Shown: positions 18,638 to 26,486 of the stretch, one piece after another
Layout: each line of letters begins with the position of its first letter
How positions within the stretch are numbered: the stretch's first letter is position 1
Assembly: GCF_015704895.1 (NCBI RefSeq)
Contig: NZ_JADQWB010000007.1
Span: forward strand, 1-64,000
DNA length: 64,000 nt
Direction: 5' to 3'
From: Agrobacterium leguminum
Lineage (GTDB): Bacteria > Pseudomonadota > Alphaproteobacteria > Rhizobiales > Rhizobiaceae
Notes under the pieces: generated by a model
Databases searched by the model: none
What the model saw: the letters and a program-made list of their open reading frames with translations, nothing else
Told to the model about the DNA's origin: nothing
Position numbers and translations under genes: made by a program

Positions 18638-19777
18638 ATGCGGCTCAACGCTCTCAGGCATCTTGCGGTGCTGGCTTTCTCCCTTCTCGCCGTGCCGGTT
18701 CTGGCTGCCGAGATTACCGATGTCACCGGTCGCAAAGTCGAGCTGGACCTGCCGGCCAGACGCGTCATCGTCGGTGAGGCGCGCCAGGTGCATGTCATTG
18801 CCGCGCTCAAGGGCGACAAGACCTTCGACACCATTGTCGGCTGGCGTGACGATCTTCTCAAGAAGGACCCCGACAGCTACACCGCCTATGTCGAGCGTTT
18901 TCCGCAGATCGAGAAGCTGCCGCGCTTCGGTTACGTGCCGCAGGGCGATTTCAGCCTGGAAACGGCCATCACCCTTTCGCCCGATGTGATCACCCTCAAT
19001 CTGGAAGCGGAGAAATCCGCCAAGGAGAGCGGTTTCGAAGAAAAGGCCGCCGCCGCAGGCATCAAGATCATCTATCTCGATTTCCGCATCGATCCTGAAA
19101 AGAACAGCGAAGCCTCGGTCGAAATTCTCGGCAAACTCTTCGGCGCCGAAGAGCGGGCGAAGGAATTCATCGCCTATCGCCGCGCCGAAATCGCCCGCGT
19201 GACCGACCGGCTCGCCAGCGTCAAGGACCTGAAGCGCCCGAACGTCTTCATTGAACGCGCGCCCGGCATTTCCGGCGAAAACAATTGCTGCCGCACTTTC
19301 GGACCGGTCAATTTCGGCGCGATGGTCGATCTCGCCGGTGGCCACAACATTGCCGACGGCATCATCAAGACGACCTTCGGCGATCTCAATCCCGAACAGC
19401 TCGTCGTTGCCGATCCGGACCACGTCATCGTCACCGGTTCCAATTGGGCTGCCGAATCCGACATCAACCAGTTCGTTCCGGTCGGACGCGGGGCGGATAT
19501 GGCTCTCTCGCGTGAGCGACTGGCCAACCTGATGAAGCGCACGCCGTTTCCGGAACTGAAGGCCGTGAAGCAAGGCAATGTCCATGCCGTCTGGCACCAG
19601 TTCTATGGCGCGCCCTACGAATTCTTCCCGATCCAGCAATTCGCCAAGTGGTTCCATCCCGATCTCTTCGCCGATCTCGATCCGGAAAAGAATTTTGAGG
19701 AATTTCACCGCAAATTCCTGCCCGTCACCTACAAGCCGGGCTATTTCGCCTCGCTCGAAAAAGGTTTGAACCAATGA
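18638..19777 (+). CDS. Iron-complex-type ABC binding protein 2
   Basis: The protein has 379 residues with a signal peptide to about residue 24 (VLAAE). It is a paralogue of the preceding gene: both share the GWRDDL motif near residue 70, a Cys-Cys pair at 217-218 (NNCCRTFG), the AGGHNIADG segment and the C-terminal KPGYFxSL ending. Only one permease and one ATPase follow, so two binding proteins appear to feed one channel, presumably with different ligands or affinities. Its 3' end overlaps the permease start by four bases. AATGAGGACTT provides the ribosome binding site. Confidence 0.8.
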   Translation: MRLNALRHLAVLAFSLLAVPVLAAEITDVTGRKVELDLPARRVIVGEARQVHVIAALKGDKTFDTIVGWRDDLLKKDPDSYTAYVERFPQIEKLPRFGYVPQGDFSLETAITLSPDVITLNLEAEKSAKESGFEEKAAAAGIKIIYLDFRIDPEKNSEASVEILGKLFGAEERAKEFIAYRRAEIARVTDRLASVKDLKRPNVFIERAPGISGENNCCRTFGPVNFGAMVDLAGGHNIADGIIKTTFGDLNPEQLVVADPDHVIVTGSNWAAESDINQFVPVGRGADMALSRERLANLMKRTPFPELKAVKQGNVHAVWHQFYGAPYEFFPIQQFAKWFHPDLFADLDPEKNFEEFHRKFLPVTYKPGYFASLEKGLNQ

Positions 19778-20841
19778 GTTCGCTGAATGAAAGCGCGGTT
19801 GGCATCAGTGGGCGCGATCAATATCGCGCCCTTGCCGCGCGCAGGATAATCATCCTCTTCGGGCTTTTTATCGCGCTGTGTTTCAGCATGGCCGCCGACA
19901 TGGCGCTCGGTCCGGCGCGCTACACGCTCTCCGAGGTTCTGGCGACGATTGCCGATCCGGCCGCCGTCGGAAACCAGCTTCGGGTGGTGATCTGGGATAT
20001 TCGCATGCCGATCGCGCTGATGGCGGTGACCGTGGGAGCGTCGCTTTCGGTTGCAGGTGCGCAGATGCAAACCATCCTGTCGAACCCGCTCGCCAGCCCC
20101 TTCACGCTCGGCATTTCGGCTGCGGCAAGCTTCGGTGCGGCGCTGGCGCTGGTTGGCGGCGTGGCGATCTTTCCGGGCGCCGTGCATTACATGGTGCCGA
20201 TCAACGCCTTCATCATGGCCATGGTCGCTGCTCTCTTCATCCATTTCGCCTCGACGCTTCGCGGGGTGACGGTCGAAACCATCGTGCTGCTCGGCATCGC
20301 GCTGGTGTTCACCTTCAATGCGGCGTTGTCGCTGCTCGAATATCTGGCCTCCGAACAGGCGCTTGCCGCCGTGGTTTTCTGGACCATGGGCAGCCTGACG
20401 AAGGCGACCTGGGACAAGGTCTATATCACCGCCGCCATCCTCCTCGTCACCGTGCCGTTGTTCATGCGCAATGCCTGGGCGCTGACGGCGCTGAGGCTCG
20501 GCGATGACAAGGCGGCCAGCATGGGCATCAATGTCCGGCGGCTGCGGTTGACGACCATGCTGACGGTCAGCCTGCTGGCGGCCATTCCAGTCTCTTTTGT
20601 CGGCACAATCGGTTTCGTCGGGCTGGTCGGTCCGCACATAGCCCGCATGGTGGTGGGTGAGGACCAGCGTTTCTTCCTGCCCGGCTCGGTGATCTGCGGT
20701 GCGCTGCTTCTGTCGGCAACCTCGGTCATCAGCAAGATTCTCATTCCCGGCGCTATTCTGCCGATCGGCGTCATCACGGCGCTCGTCGGCGTTCCGTTCT
20801 TCTTCGCGCTTATTTTCGGCAACAGGAGGCGCGCATGGTAG
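19774..20841 (+). CDS. ABC transporter permease, FecCD family
   Basis: The protein has 355 residues and about ten hydrophobic helices. FecCD signatures are present: VAGAQMQTILSNPLASPFTLG near residue 95 (the NPLASPFTLG part is diagnostic) and GTIGFVGLVGPHIAR near 270, ending in ILPIGVITALVGVPFFF. It is coupled to binding protein 2 by an ATGA overlap and overlaps the ATPase gene by seven bases. It forms the inner-membrane channel of the iron-regulated importer. Confidence 0.85.
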   Translation: MSSLNESAVGISGRDQYRALAARRIIILFGLFIALCFSMAADMALGPARYTLSEVLATIADPAAVGNQLRVVIWDIRMPIALMAVTVGASLSVAGAQMQTILSNPLASPFTLGISAAASFGAALALVGGVAIFPGAVHYMVPINAFIMAMVAALFIHFASTLRGVTVETIVLLGIALVFTFNAALSLLEYLASEQALAAVVFWTMGSLTKATWDKVYITAAILLVTVPLFMRNAWALTALRLGDDKAASMGINVRRLRLTTMLTVSLLAAIPVSFVGTIGFVGLVGPHIARMVVGEDQRFFLPGSVICGALLLSATSVISKILIPGAILPIGVITALVGVPFFFALIFGNRRRAW

Positions 20842-21587
20842 CGCTCGCACTGAAAGATGTCGGCGCCGCCTATGGGCGCATCACGGTTCTCTCCAAGGTC
20901 GGCATCGATACGCTGGAAAGCGGCAGTGTGACGGCTGTGATCGGCCCGAATGCCGCCGGCAAGTCGACGCTTTTCAAGCGCATCGCCAGCCTGATTTCCG
21001 GTCCCGGATTGGTGGAACTCTCCGATACGGCCCGCGGCAACCGCGCCATCTGCTACATGCCGCAGGATACCGGCGCCAACGCCGTGCTGACCGTTTATGA
21101 ATCCGTACTTCTTTCCGCCAAGCAGGGCGGCGGCTGGCGAGTCCATGACGATGAGCTGTTCGAGATCGACGCCATTCTCAAGGCGCTGAAAATCCATGAC
21201 CTTGCTTTCCGCGGGCTTGGCGAATTGTCCGGCGGTCAACGCCAGCTTGTTTCGCTGGCGCAGGCGCTGGCGCGCAAGCCGGAAGTGCTGCTGATGGACG
21301 AGCCGACATCCGCGCTCGATCTTCACCGGCAGATCGAGGTTCTGGGCTTCGTTACCGATCTGGCGCAGAAGACCGGTATGATCGTGCTGATCGCCCTGCA
21401 TGACCTCAACCATGCGCTTCGTTATTGCGCCAATACGATGGTTATCGCGCGCGGTGAAATGGTGGTGAGCGGTAGCACGGAGGCGGTGATAACCCCGGAG
21501 ATGCTGCGCGATATCTATCGCATCGATGCCCGTATCGAGCCCTGCTCGCAGGGCAGGCCGATGGTCATCGTCGACGGGGCCATCTGA
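20835..21587 (+). CDS. ABC transporter ATPase, FepC family
   Basis: The protein has 250 residues. The Walker A motif is GPNAAGKST near residue 37, the signature is LSGGQRQLVSLAQ near 134, and the Walker B region is VLLMDEPTSALD near 153, followed by ALHDLNHAL. It is the last gene of the importer operon; a terminator-like hairpin follows at 21595-21622. It supplies energy for uptake through the FecCD-type permease. Confidence 0.85.
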   Translation: MVALALKDVGAAYGRITVLSKVGIDTLESGSVTAVIGPNAAGKSTLFKRIASLISGPGLVELSDTARGNRAICYMPQDTGANAVLTVYESVLLSAKQGGGWRVHDDELFEIDAILKALKIHDLAFRGLGELSGGQRQLVSLAQALARKPEVLLMDEPTSALDLHRQIEVLGFVTDLAQKTGMIVLIALHDLNHALRYCANTMVIARGEMVVSGSTEAVITPEMLRDIYRIDARIEPCSQGRPMVIVDGAI

Positions 21588-21594
21588 CAGGTCA

Positions 21595-21622
21595 AGACCC
21601 GGCCGCGCTTGCTGCCGGGTCT
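21595..21622 (+). terminator. Hairpin after the importer operon
   Basis: AGACCCGGC (21595-21603) pairs perfectly with GCCGGGTCT (21614-21622) around a 10-base loop, eight bases after the ATPase stop codon. No long T-run follows, so it may be a Rho-assisted or mRNA-protecting end rather than a classical intrinsic terminator. Confidence 0.6.
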
Positions 21623-21647
21623 GCTCGATGCGGCCTGCACAAATTCT

Positions 21648-21662
21648 TGATGATAATAGTCA
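21648..21662. promoter_or_regulatory. Iron-responsive operator before the ECF sigma gene
   Basis: TGATGATAATAGTCA matches TGA-N9-TCA, the RirA-type operator, and lies about 114 bases before the sigma factor start. It is the second such box in the locus and overlaps a TTGATG hexamer usable as a -35 box. It suggests that iron sufficiency represses sigma factor synthesis and so the whole receptor/hemophore branch. Confidence 0.7.
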
Positions 21663-21775
21663 TGAAATATCTGTTCGATCCACGGTTTGGATGCTAGAGC
21701 TTTGAGCGGCAGAACTGCGCGGCCATTCGGGGGCGGCAGGTTTCGTCGATCCTTGAAATTTCTCTCGGTTGAGAC

Positions 21776-22276
21776 ATGGGCATACGGGAAGATGACAAGC
21801 GTTATAACGCTTACGTCGCGCATAGGGTCGACCTGATCAAATACGCCACCCTCATTCTGGGGTCGCGGGCGGATGCGGAGGACGTGGTTCAGGAAGCCTT
21901 CCTGAAATTCGTTCCCGAGGCCTCCGGCAATCCTTCCAATCTCAAATCCTATCTGTTTCGCATCGTTCGCAATCTTGCGCTCGACAATCGCCGGCGCAGC
22001 CGCCAGGACCTTCGGGAACGGCCGGACGATACGCCGTTCTGGGGCGTGCCGCAGGACAATGGTACGCCGGAGGAGCATGCCCTTTTCTGTGACGAAGTCC
22101 GGCAGATGCGGACTATTTTGGCCGGCCTGCCGGTTCAGGCAAGGGTGGCATTGGAAATGCACAGATTCGGTGGTTACAATATGGAGGAGATTGCGCGTCA
22201 CCTTGGCGTGTCCGTGGCCAGCGCACATCGTCTGATCAAGGGCAGCATTGCCGCGATTACCAAAGAAATGAAGTAA
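21776..22276 (+). CDS. ECF sigma factor, FecI/HasI-like
   Basis: The protein has 166 residues. Region 2 is seen from about residue 20 to 75 (ADAEDVVQEAFLKFV, then SYLFRIVRNLALDNRRR) and region 4 from about 110 (LPVQARVALEMHRFGGYNM, then EEIARHLGVSVASAHR). No other domain is attached. It precedes a FecR-type anti-sigma gene and a TonB receptor with an STN domain, the classic cell-surface signalling trio. It should direct RNA polymerase to promoters of fecR and hasR, where a shared motif is found. Its own gene carries an iron box. Confidence 0.85.
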   Translation: MGIREDDKRYNAYVAHRVDLIKYATLILGSRADAEDVVQEAFLKFVPEASGNPSNLKSYLFRIVRNLALDNRRRSRQDLRERPDDTPFWGVPQDNGTPEEHALFCDEVRQMRTILAGLPVQARVALEMHRFGGYNMEEIARHLGVSVASAHRLIKGSIAAITKEMK

Positions 22277-22300
22277 AATAGTCCCGATTGTCCCGCCCTG

Positions 22301-22329
22301 TGAAAAAAATCTCTTCCTCAAACGTCTTT
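22301..22329 (+). promoter_or_regulatory. Candidate ECF promoter before the fecR-type gene
   Basis: TGAAAAAAATC, 11 bases, then CGTCTTT. The identical two-part motif with the identical spacing lies before hasR (23446-23474). The shared blocks are consistent with the -35 and -10 elements read by the adjacent ECF sigma factor. It lies between the sigma and anti-sigma genes, 58 bases before the anti-sigma start. Confidence 0.7.
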
Positions 22330-22387
22330 ATAGCAATGCAGAAGACGACGCTTCTCCTCCGCCCCGCAAAGGAACTGGCCCGGTTCA

Positions 22388-23383
22388 ATGACCATTGATC
22401 CAGAGAAAAAAATTGAATTGCCGGCCGGTAAGGCGGAAGAGGCGGCCGACTGGCTGCTGCGCTTGCAGTCTGGCTCGGCGGAACCGCGGCTGAAGGCGGA
22501 ATTCGAGCAATGGCTGGCGGCAGCGCCGGCAAACCGTCTCGCCTGGGAACGAACATGCAAGACGTGGCGCAATCTCGGCCTGGCGGAGCCAGAATTTAAG
22601 AACCTCTGGGAAGATGCGCCGCATCTGCCCGGCAAGGCCGCGACAAAGCCGCAGCGGCGGCGCTGGTCCGTGCGGCACTATGCCGGCGCGGCCGTGGCGG
22701 CTGCGTCCCTCTGTCTTGCGGCGCTGTTCGTTCCGGCATTTTTCGTTCGCCTGGAGGCTGACTATCAGACCACCACTGCCGAAAGCCGCACGATCACCCT
22801 CGAAGACGGCAGCAAAGTGCAGCTTGCCGCCGCGAGCGCGCTTTCAACGGATTTCACGAATGGCCGCCGCAACGTGACGGTGCTGAAGGGCGAAGCCTTT
22901 TTCGACGTCGTGCCGGACAAAACGCGTCCCTTCGTCGTGGAGGCAAAAAACGTGACCGTTCAGGTGCTGGGCACAGCTTTCGACGTCGACCTGACGGATG
23001 GCGTAACCCAGGTGGCGCTGGCGCACGGTTCCGTGGAGGCGTCTTTCCGCAATGCGCCGCCAACGCGGCTGGTGCCGGGCGAGATGCTGATTGTCGACGC
23101 TTCCGGCGCGATCCGCAAAGAGACTGTTTCCGTCGAGGATATTGGCGGCTGGCGCAACGGTGAACTCTATGTGGTCGATGCGACGATAGGCTCGGTCGTG
23201 GAGCAGATCCAGCGTTACCATCCGGCGTGGCTGACCATGGCCGACAAGCGGCTTGCCGAGCAGAGGGTGACAGGATTTTACGATCTGCGCGATCCGGATC
23301 GCGCGCTGGAAGCCCTGGTGGAACCCTACAAGGGCAAGGTGCATGCGATTGGCGGCAGCGCCCGCATCATCACCCGCTTCTGA
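22388..23383 (+). CDS. FecR/HasS-type anti-sigma factor
   Basis: The protein has 331 residues. The cytoplasmic N-terminal domain (about 15-60) has the family look DWLLRLQSGSAEPRLK and FEQWLAAAPANRLAWER. A single membrane helix follows (about 97-120). The periplasmic FecR domain (about 130-225) holds LEDGSKVQLAAASAL and VLGTAFDVDLTDG. The C-terminal part resembles the STN-interacting domain. It should hold the ECF sigma factor inactive until the STN domain of the receptor signals ligand binding. It has its own candidate ECF promoter. Confidence 0.85.
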   Translation: MTIDPEKKIELPAGKAEEAADWLLRLQSGSAEPRLKAEFEQWLAAAPANRLAWERTCKTWRNLGLAEPEFKNLWEDAPHLPGKAATKPQRRRWSVRHYAGAAVAAASLCLAALFVPAFFVRLEADYQTTTAESRTITLEDGSKVQLAAASALSTDFTNGRRNVTVLKGEAFFDVVPDKTRPFVVEAKNVTVQVLGTAFDVDLTDGVTQVALAHGSVEASFRNAPPTRLVPGEMLIVDASGAIRKETVSVEDIGGWRNGELYVVDATIGSVVEQIQRYHPAWLTMADKRLAEQRVTGFYDLRDPDRALEALVEPYKGKVHAIGGSARIITRF

Positions 23384-23445
23384 AATATTGCGAAACAAAA
23401 AATCATATTTATTTTCAGTAATTTATAAAATTTCTTCCGAAAGCC

Positions 23446-23474
23446 TGAAAAAAATCGACGAGGCAATCGTCTTT
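23446..23474 (+). promoter_or_regulatory. Candidate ECF promoter before the TonB receptor gene
   Basis: TGAAAAAAATC-N11-CGTCTTT is an exact copy of the motif before the anti-sigma gene, in otherwise different AT-rich DNA. It lies 58 bases before the receptor start, the same distance as before fecR. This strongly suggests co-regulation by the ECF sigma factor. Confidence 0.75.
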
Positions 23475-23532
23475 TTGTTGAGTAATCCGGTCAAGATATA
23501 TCCGGAGCGAAAGACAGGAAGACAAAAGCAAT

Positions 23533-26382
23533 ATGCGCCTCCAGACATGCAAGACCGGTTCAGGGGAAAAAGCAGCAAAGCAGGCTCGCAGGGCTTTGCT
23601 GCTGGCGACAACGGCGGTCGCCGTTTCATTCGCGACGCCCGTTCTGGCCCAGACCGGAGCTGACACCGCCAATTCCCAGCGTCCAGGCGGTGAGCAGGGG
23701 GCGACGCGGCCGTTCAATATTCCCGCCCAGTCGCTGTCATCGGTCGTGGGTGCTTTCGGGCGGCAATCCGGCCTTCAGGTCACGCTTGCCACGCCGGCGG
23801 CGGGCAATGTGCGCACCAATGCCGTCACCGGCAGTTTCACGGTGCGGGAGGCGCTGTCACGGTTGCTGGCGGGAACGGGCGTCAATTTCCGTATCGCCGG
23901 CAATGGCAGAACCGTCGTCATCGGCACGGGGCAATCGACCGTCGATCTTTCCGCCGCGGAGGGTACGACGGTTCTGGAAACCATTACCCTGACCGGCAAG
24001 ACCGGGCGCAACTCCATTGCCGGTTCCGGTTATCAGGGGACGCCCGACTGGGTTTATGAAACGCCCGCCAGTGTCAGCGTGGTCGGCCGTGAGGCGATCC
24101 AGTCGGCCGGGGTGCGCAACACGCGCGATGTTTTCAACCGGGTTTCCGGTGTTTATGCCGGCGAGGGCAATGGCAGCTTCCCTACCGTTTCGCCCAATGT
24201 GCGCGGTTTGCAGGAAAGCGGCCGCGTGGTCGTCTCCATCGATGGCGCGCGGCAGAATGCGCAGCGTGGTGCGGCCTTCGGCGGCGCCACGAGCTACACC
24301 GCAAGCGCCGGGCAGGGTTATGTGGATGTCGCTTTCATCCGTGCCGTCGAGATCGAGAAAATAACCAATGCGCGCTCAGGCAATGCCGGCTCTCTGGGCG
24401 GCAAGGTCGAGTTCCGAACCGTCAGCGCTGATGATCTGATTGCCGAGGGTGAAAACAAGGGCGGGGAAGTGAATGTTTCCCGCGGCACCAATGGTTATGA
24501 TTTTCAGGGCTCGGTTCTTGGCGCCGTTCGCTCGCCGGATGGTCCTCTCTCCTTCGTCGCCGGCTACAGCCGCACGATCATGGATGAATACAAGATCGGA
24601 ACAAAAGGCGAGGCTCGCAGCACCGCGCTGACGATGAAGGATTTGCTCGGCCGCGACGGCTGGTCGACCTTTTTCAAGGGCGAAGGCGACTTCGGCGACG
24701 TGAAGGCTTCGCTGTCCTGGATGCATCAGGAGAATGACTTCGTTCAGGGCGCTTCCACGGTGATCGACCGGGAAAGCGTGCGAAACGACAGCGTCGTCGC
24801 GAAGCTTGACTGGGACCCGGAGAGTGAACTCATAGACCTCAAGTCGTCGCTGTGGCTCAACGATAATATGACGCATGAACTGCGGGCGGCGCGCACTGGA
24901 GCCGGGAGCGCAGGATATGCGGCTGAAACCAATCTTGACATGGGCCTACGGAGTTTCGGCGTTAGCGTTGAAAACACCAGTCGTGCCACTACACCGGCAG
25001 GCGAGCTTAGCCTTAACTACGGCGTCGAGGCTTTTCGAGATATTGCTTCTTCGATTGCCACCAGTTCCACCATCGAAAATAACCCCTCTTATGCCAGTAG
25101 TTATACCGCTTTTAGCCCGGCAGGGCGACGTGATGTAGCGAGCCTATTTTTCAACGGTGAGCTGGAACCTGCAGACTGGATCACGTTAAGCGGCGGTGTT
25201 CGGTATGACTGGTCGCGACTGAAGGGGCGCACGACATATTACAATCAGGTTACAGTCGCTACAGGCTCAAACCGTATTGTTGGCTCGGCAGACAGTTATC
25301 TCACGTATGTTTCACAATACCTGCCGGCGACCTACAGCCGCGTCTACGCCATCTGCATGACTGGGGTGTTTGGTGGCCGTACTTTCACTGCGGCCCAGAG
25401 GGCAAGTTCCTGCAATACTTTGAACAACGTTTGGCCCGCCACCAGGGGCGAAATCATTGACGGCCGGTGGCGCGATGCCGGAACGACTTACTATGCTACC
25501 ACTTACTCAACGGAATATCCCTCCTATGACGTGGAGATAGACCATACCTACAGCGCATGGCTACCTTCCGCGACGATCGAACTGAAACCCGTCGACTGGT
25601 TCCGCCCCTATGTGAGCTATTCCCAGAGTCTGCGTCCGCCGACAATTCTCGAGGCGTTTTTTGCCGGTGCGCGTCCGGGCGATAGCCCCGGATACGAATA
25701 CGCTCCGAACCAGGCCCTGCGTGCCGAAAAGGCGACGACCTACGAAGTCGGCGCGAATATGAGCTTCGACGGCGTGCTGCTGGACGACGATTCCATTCGC
25801 ATCAAAATGGCTGCCTTTCGCCGCGAGGTGAAGGACTATATCGCGCTCGGTTATCTCGTTACGGATCAGGTTCTCGACCGCACCTATACCAGCTTCGTCA
25901 ATCTGGACGGCACGACCTATATGCGCGGGCTTGAGTTCGAGGGCAACTACGATGCCCGCAGTTTCTGGATCGGCGGCTCGGCAACATTTCTGAAAACAGA
26001 ATGGCCTGAAAAGACACAGGTTTTTTCCAACGGCACGACCACCACAACGGGCGAAATCGTTGCCTGGCCGGGCGACGTCGCGCCCAAGGTGAAGCTGACG
26101 CTCGATGGCGGCATGCGTTTCTTCGATGAAAAATTCTCGCTGGGCGCAAGGCTCAACCACGTTACGCCGACGCAGTCGCGCACGCTGGATACGGAAGGCA
26201 ATCTGCGCGAGGTGACCGATCCCTACACGACGGTGGATCTCTACGGTTCCTATGCCTTCAACGACAAGGCCACGCTTCGCTTCGCCGTCAATAACCTGAC
26301 GGACCGCAAATACATCCCGGCGGCAAGCGCCTACACGGCGCCAGGCCGCACCTTTATCGCGACGATGAACGTGAAGTTCTGA
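23533..26382 (+). CDS. TonB-dependent receptor with STN domain, HasR-like
   Basis: The protein has 949 residues: a signal peptide (cut near Gln40), an STN signalling domain (about 60-131), a TonB box ETITLTG (149-155), a plug domain (about 165-300, with NVRGLQESGRVVVSIDGARQ) and a beta-barrel ending in Phe. The layout matches HasR/hemophore receptors and the heme/hemoglobin receptor family. The FRAP-like motif is changed to LRPP (about residue 700) and the stretch to the NPNL-like APNQAL contains no histidine, although heme receptors usually have one there. About residues 486-676 are encoded by visibly AT-richer DNA and form a large divergent loop region. It is followed by the hemophore-like gene. 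The ligand is therefore uncertain. Confidence 0.8.
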   Translation: MRLQTCKTGSGEKAAKQARRALLLATTAVAVSFATPVLAQTGADTANSQRPGGEQGATRPFNIPAQSLSSVVGAFGRQSGLQVTLATPAAGNVRTNAVTGSFTVREALSRLLAGTGVNFRIAGNGRTVVIGTGQSTVDLSAAEGTTVLETITLTGKTGRNSIAGSGYQGTPDWVYETPASVSVVGREAIQSAGVRNTRDVFNRVSGVYAGEGNGSFPTVSPNVRGLQESGRVVVSIDGARQNAQRGAAFGGATSYTASAGQGYVDVAFIRAVEIEKITNARSGNAGSLGGKVEFRTVSADDLIAEGENKGGEVNVSRGTNGYDFQGSVLGAVRSPDGPLSFVAGYSRTIMDEYKIGTKGEARSTALTMKDLLGRDGWSTFFKGEGDFGDVKASLSWMHQENDFVQGASTVIDRESVRNDSVVAKLDWDPESELIDLKSSLWLNDNMTHELRAARTGAGSAGYAAETNLDMGLRSFGVSVENTSRATTPAGELSLNYGVEAFRDIASSIATSSTIENNPSYASSYTAFSPAGRRDVASLFFNGELEPADWITLSGGVRYDWSRLKGRTTYYNQVTVATGSNRIVGSADSYLTYVSQYLPATYSRVYAICMTGVFGGRTFTAAQRASSCNTLNNVWPATRGEIIDGRWRDAGTTYYATTYSTEYPSYDVEIDHTYSAWLPSATIELKPVDWFRPYVSYSQSLRPPTILEAFFAGARPGDSPGYEYAPNQALRAEKATTYEVGANMSFDGVLLDDDSIRIKMAAFRREVKDYIALGYLVTDQVLDRTYTSFVNLDGTTYMRGLEFEGNYDARSFWIGGSATFLKTEWPEKTQVFSNGTTTTTGEIVAWPGDVAPKVKLTLDGGMRFFDEKFSLGARLNHVTPTQSRTLDTEGNLREVTDPYTTVDLYGSYAFNDKATLRFAVNNLTDRKYIPAASAYTAPGRTFIATMNVKF

Positions 26383-26400
26383 ACCGTGGAAGAAATTCTC

Positions 26401-26455
26401 CGGGCTGGGTTGCAGCCCGTCCCGGAGATGAAACGCCTTCGCCACAGGACGAAGG
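26401..26455 (+). promoter_or_regulatory. Two hairpins between receptor and hemophore-like genes
   Basis: CGGGCTG/CAGCCCG with a 5-base loop (26401-26419) and CCTTCG/CGAAGG with an 8-base loop (26436-26455) lie in the 104-base gap. They could mark an mRNA processing or attenuation site that sets different amounts of receptor and secreted protein. No separate promoter was recognised. Confidence 0.5.
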
Positions 26456-26486
26456 TATCGATATTGGCCAGCAAAGGAGTACACCT

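Noticed and set aside
17417-20850. Three long minus-strand frames opposite the iron-type importer
   Set aside because: All lie antisense to the binding proteins and permease, which carry signal peptides, membrane helices and coupled overlaps.
17408-21587. Second B12 importer
   Set aside because: The family is shared with BtuFCD, but there is no riboswitch here and iron boxes are present instead, so iron-linked uptake is preferred.
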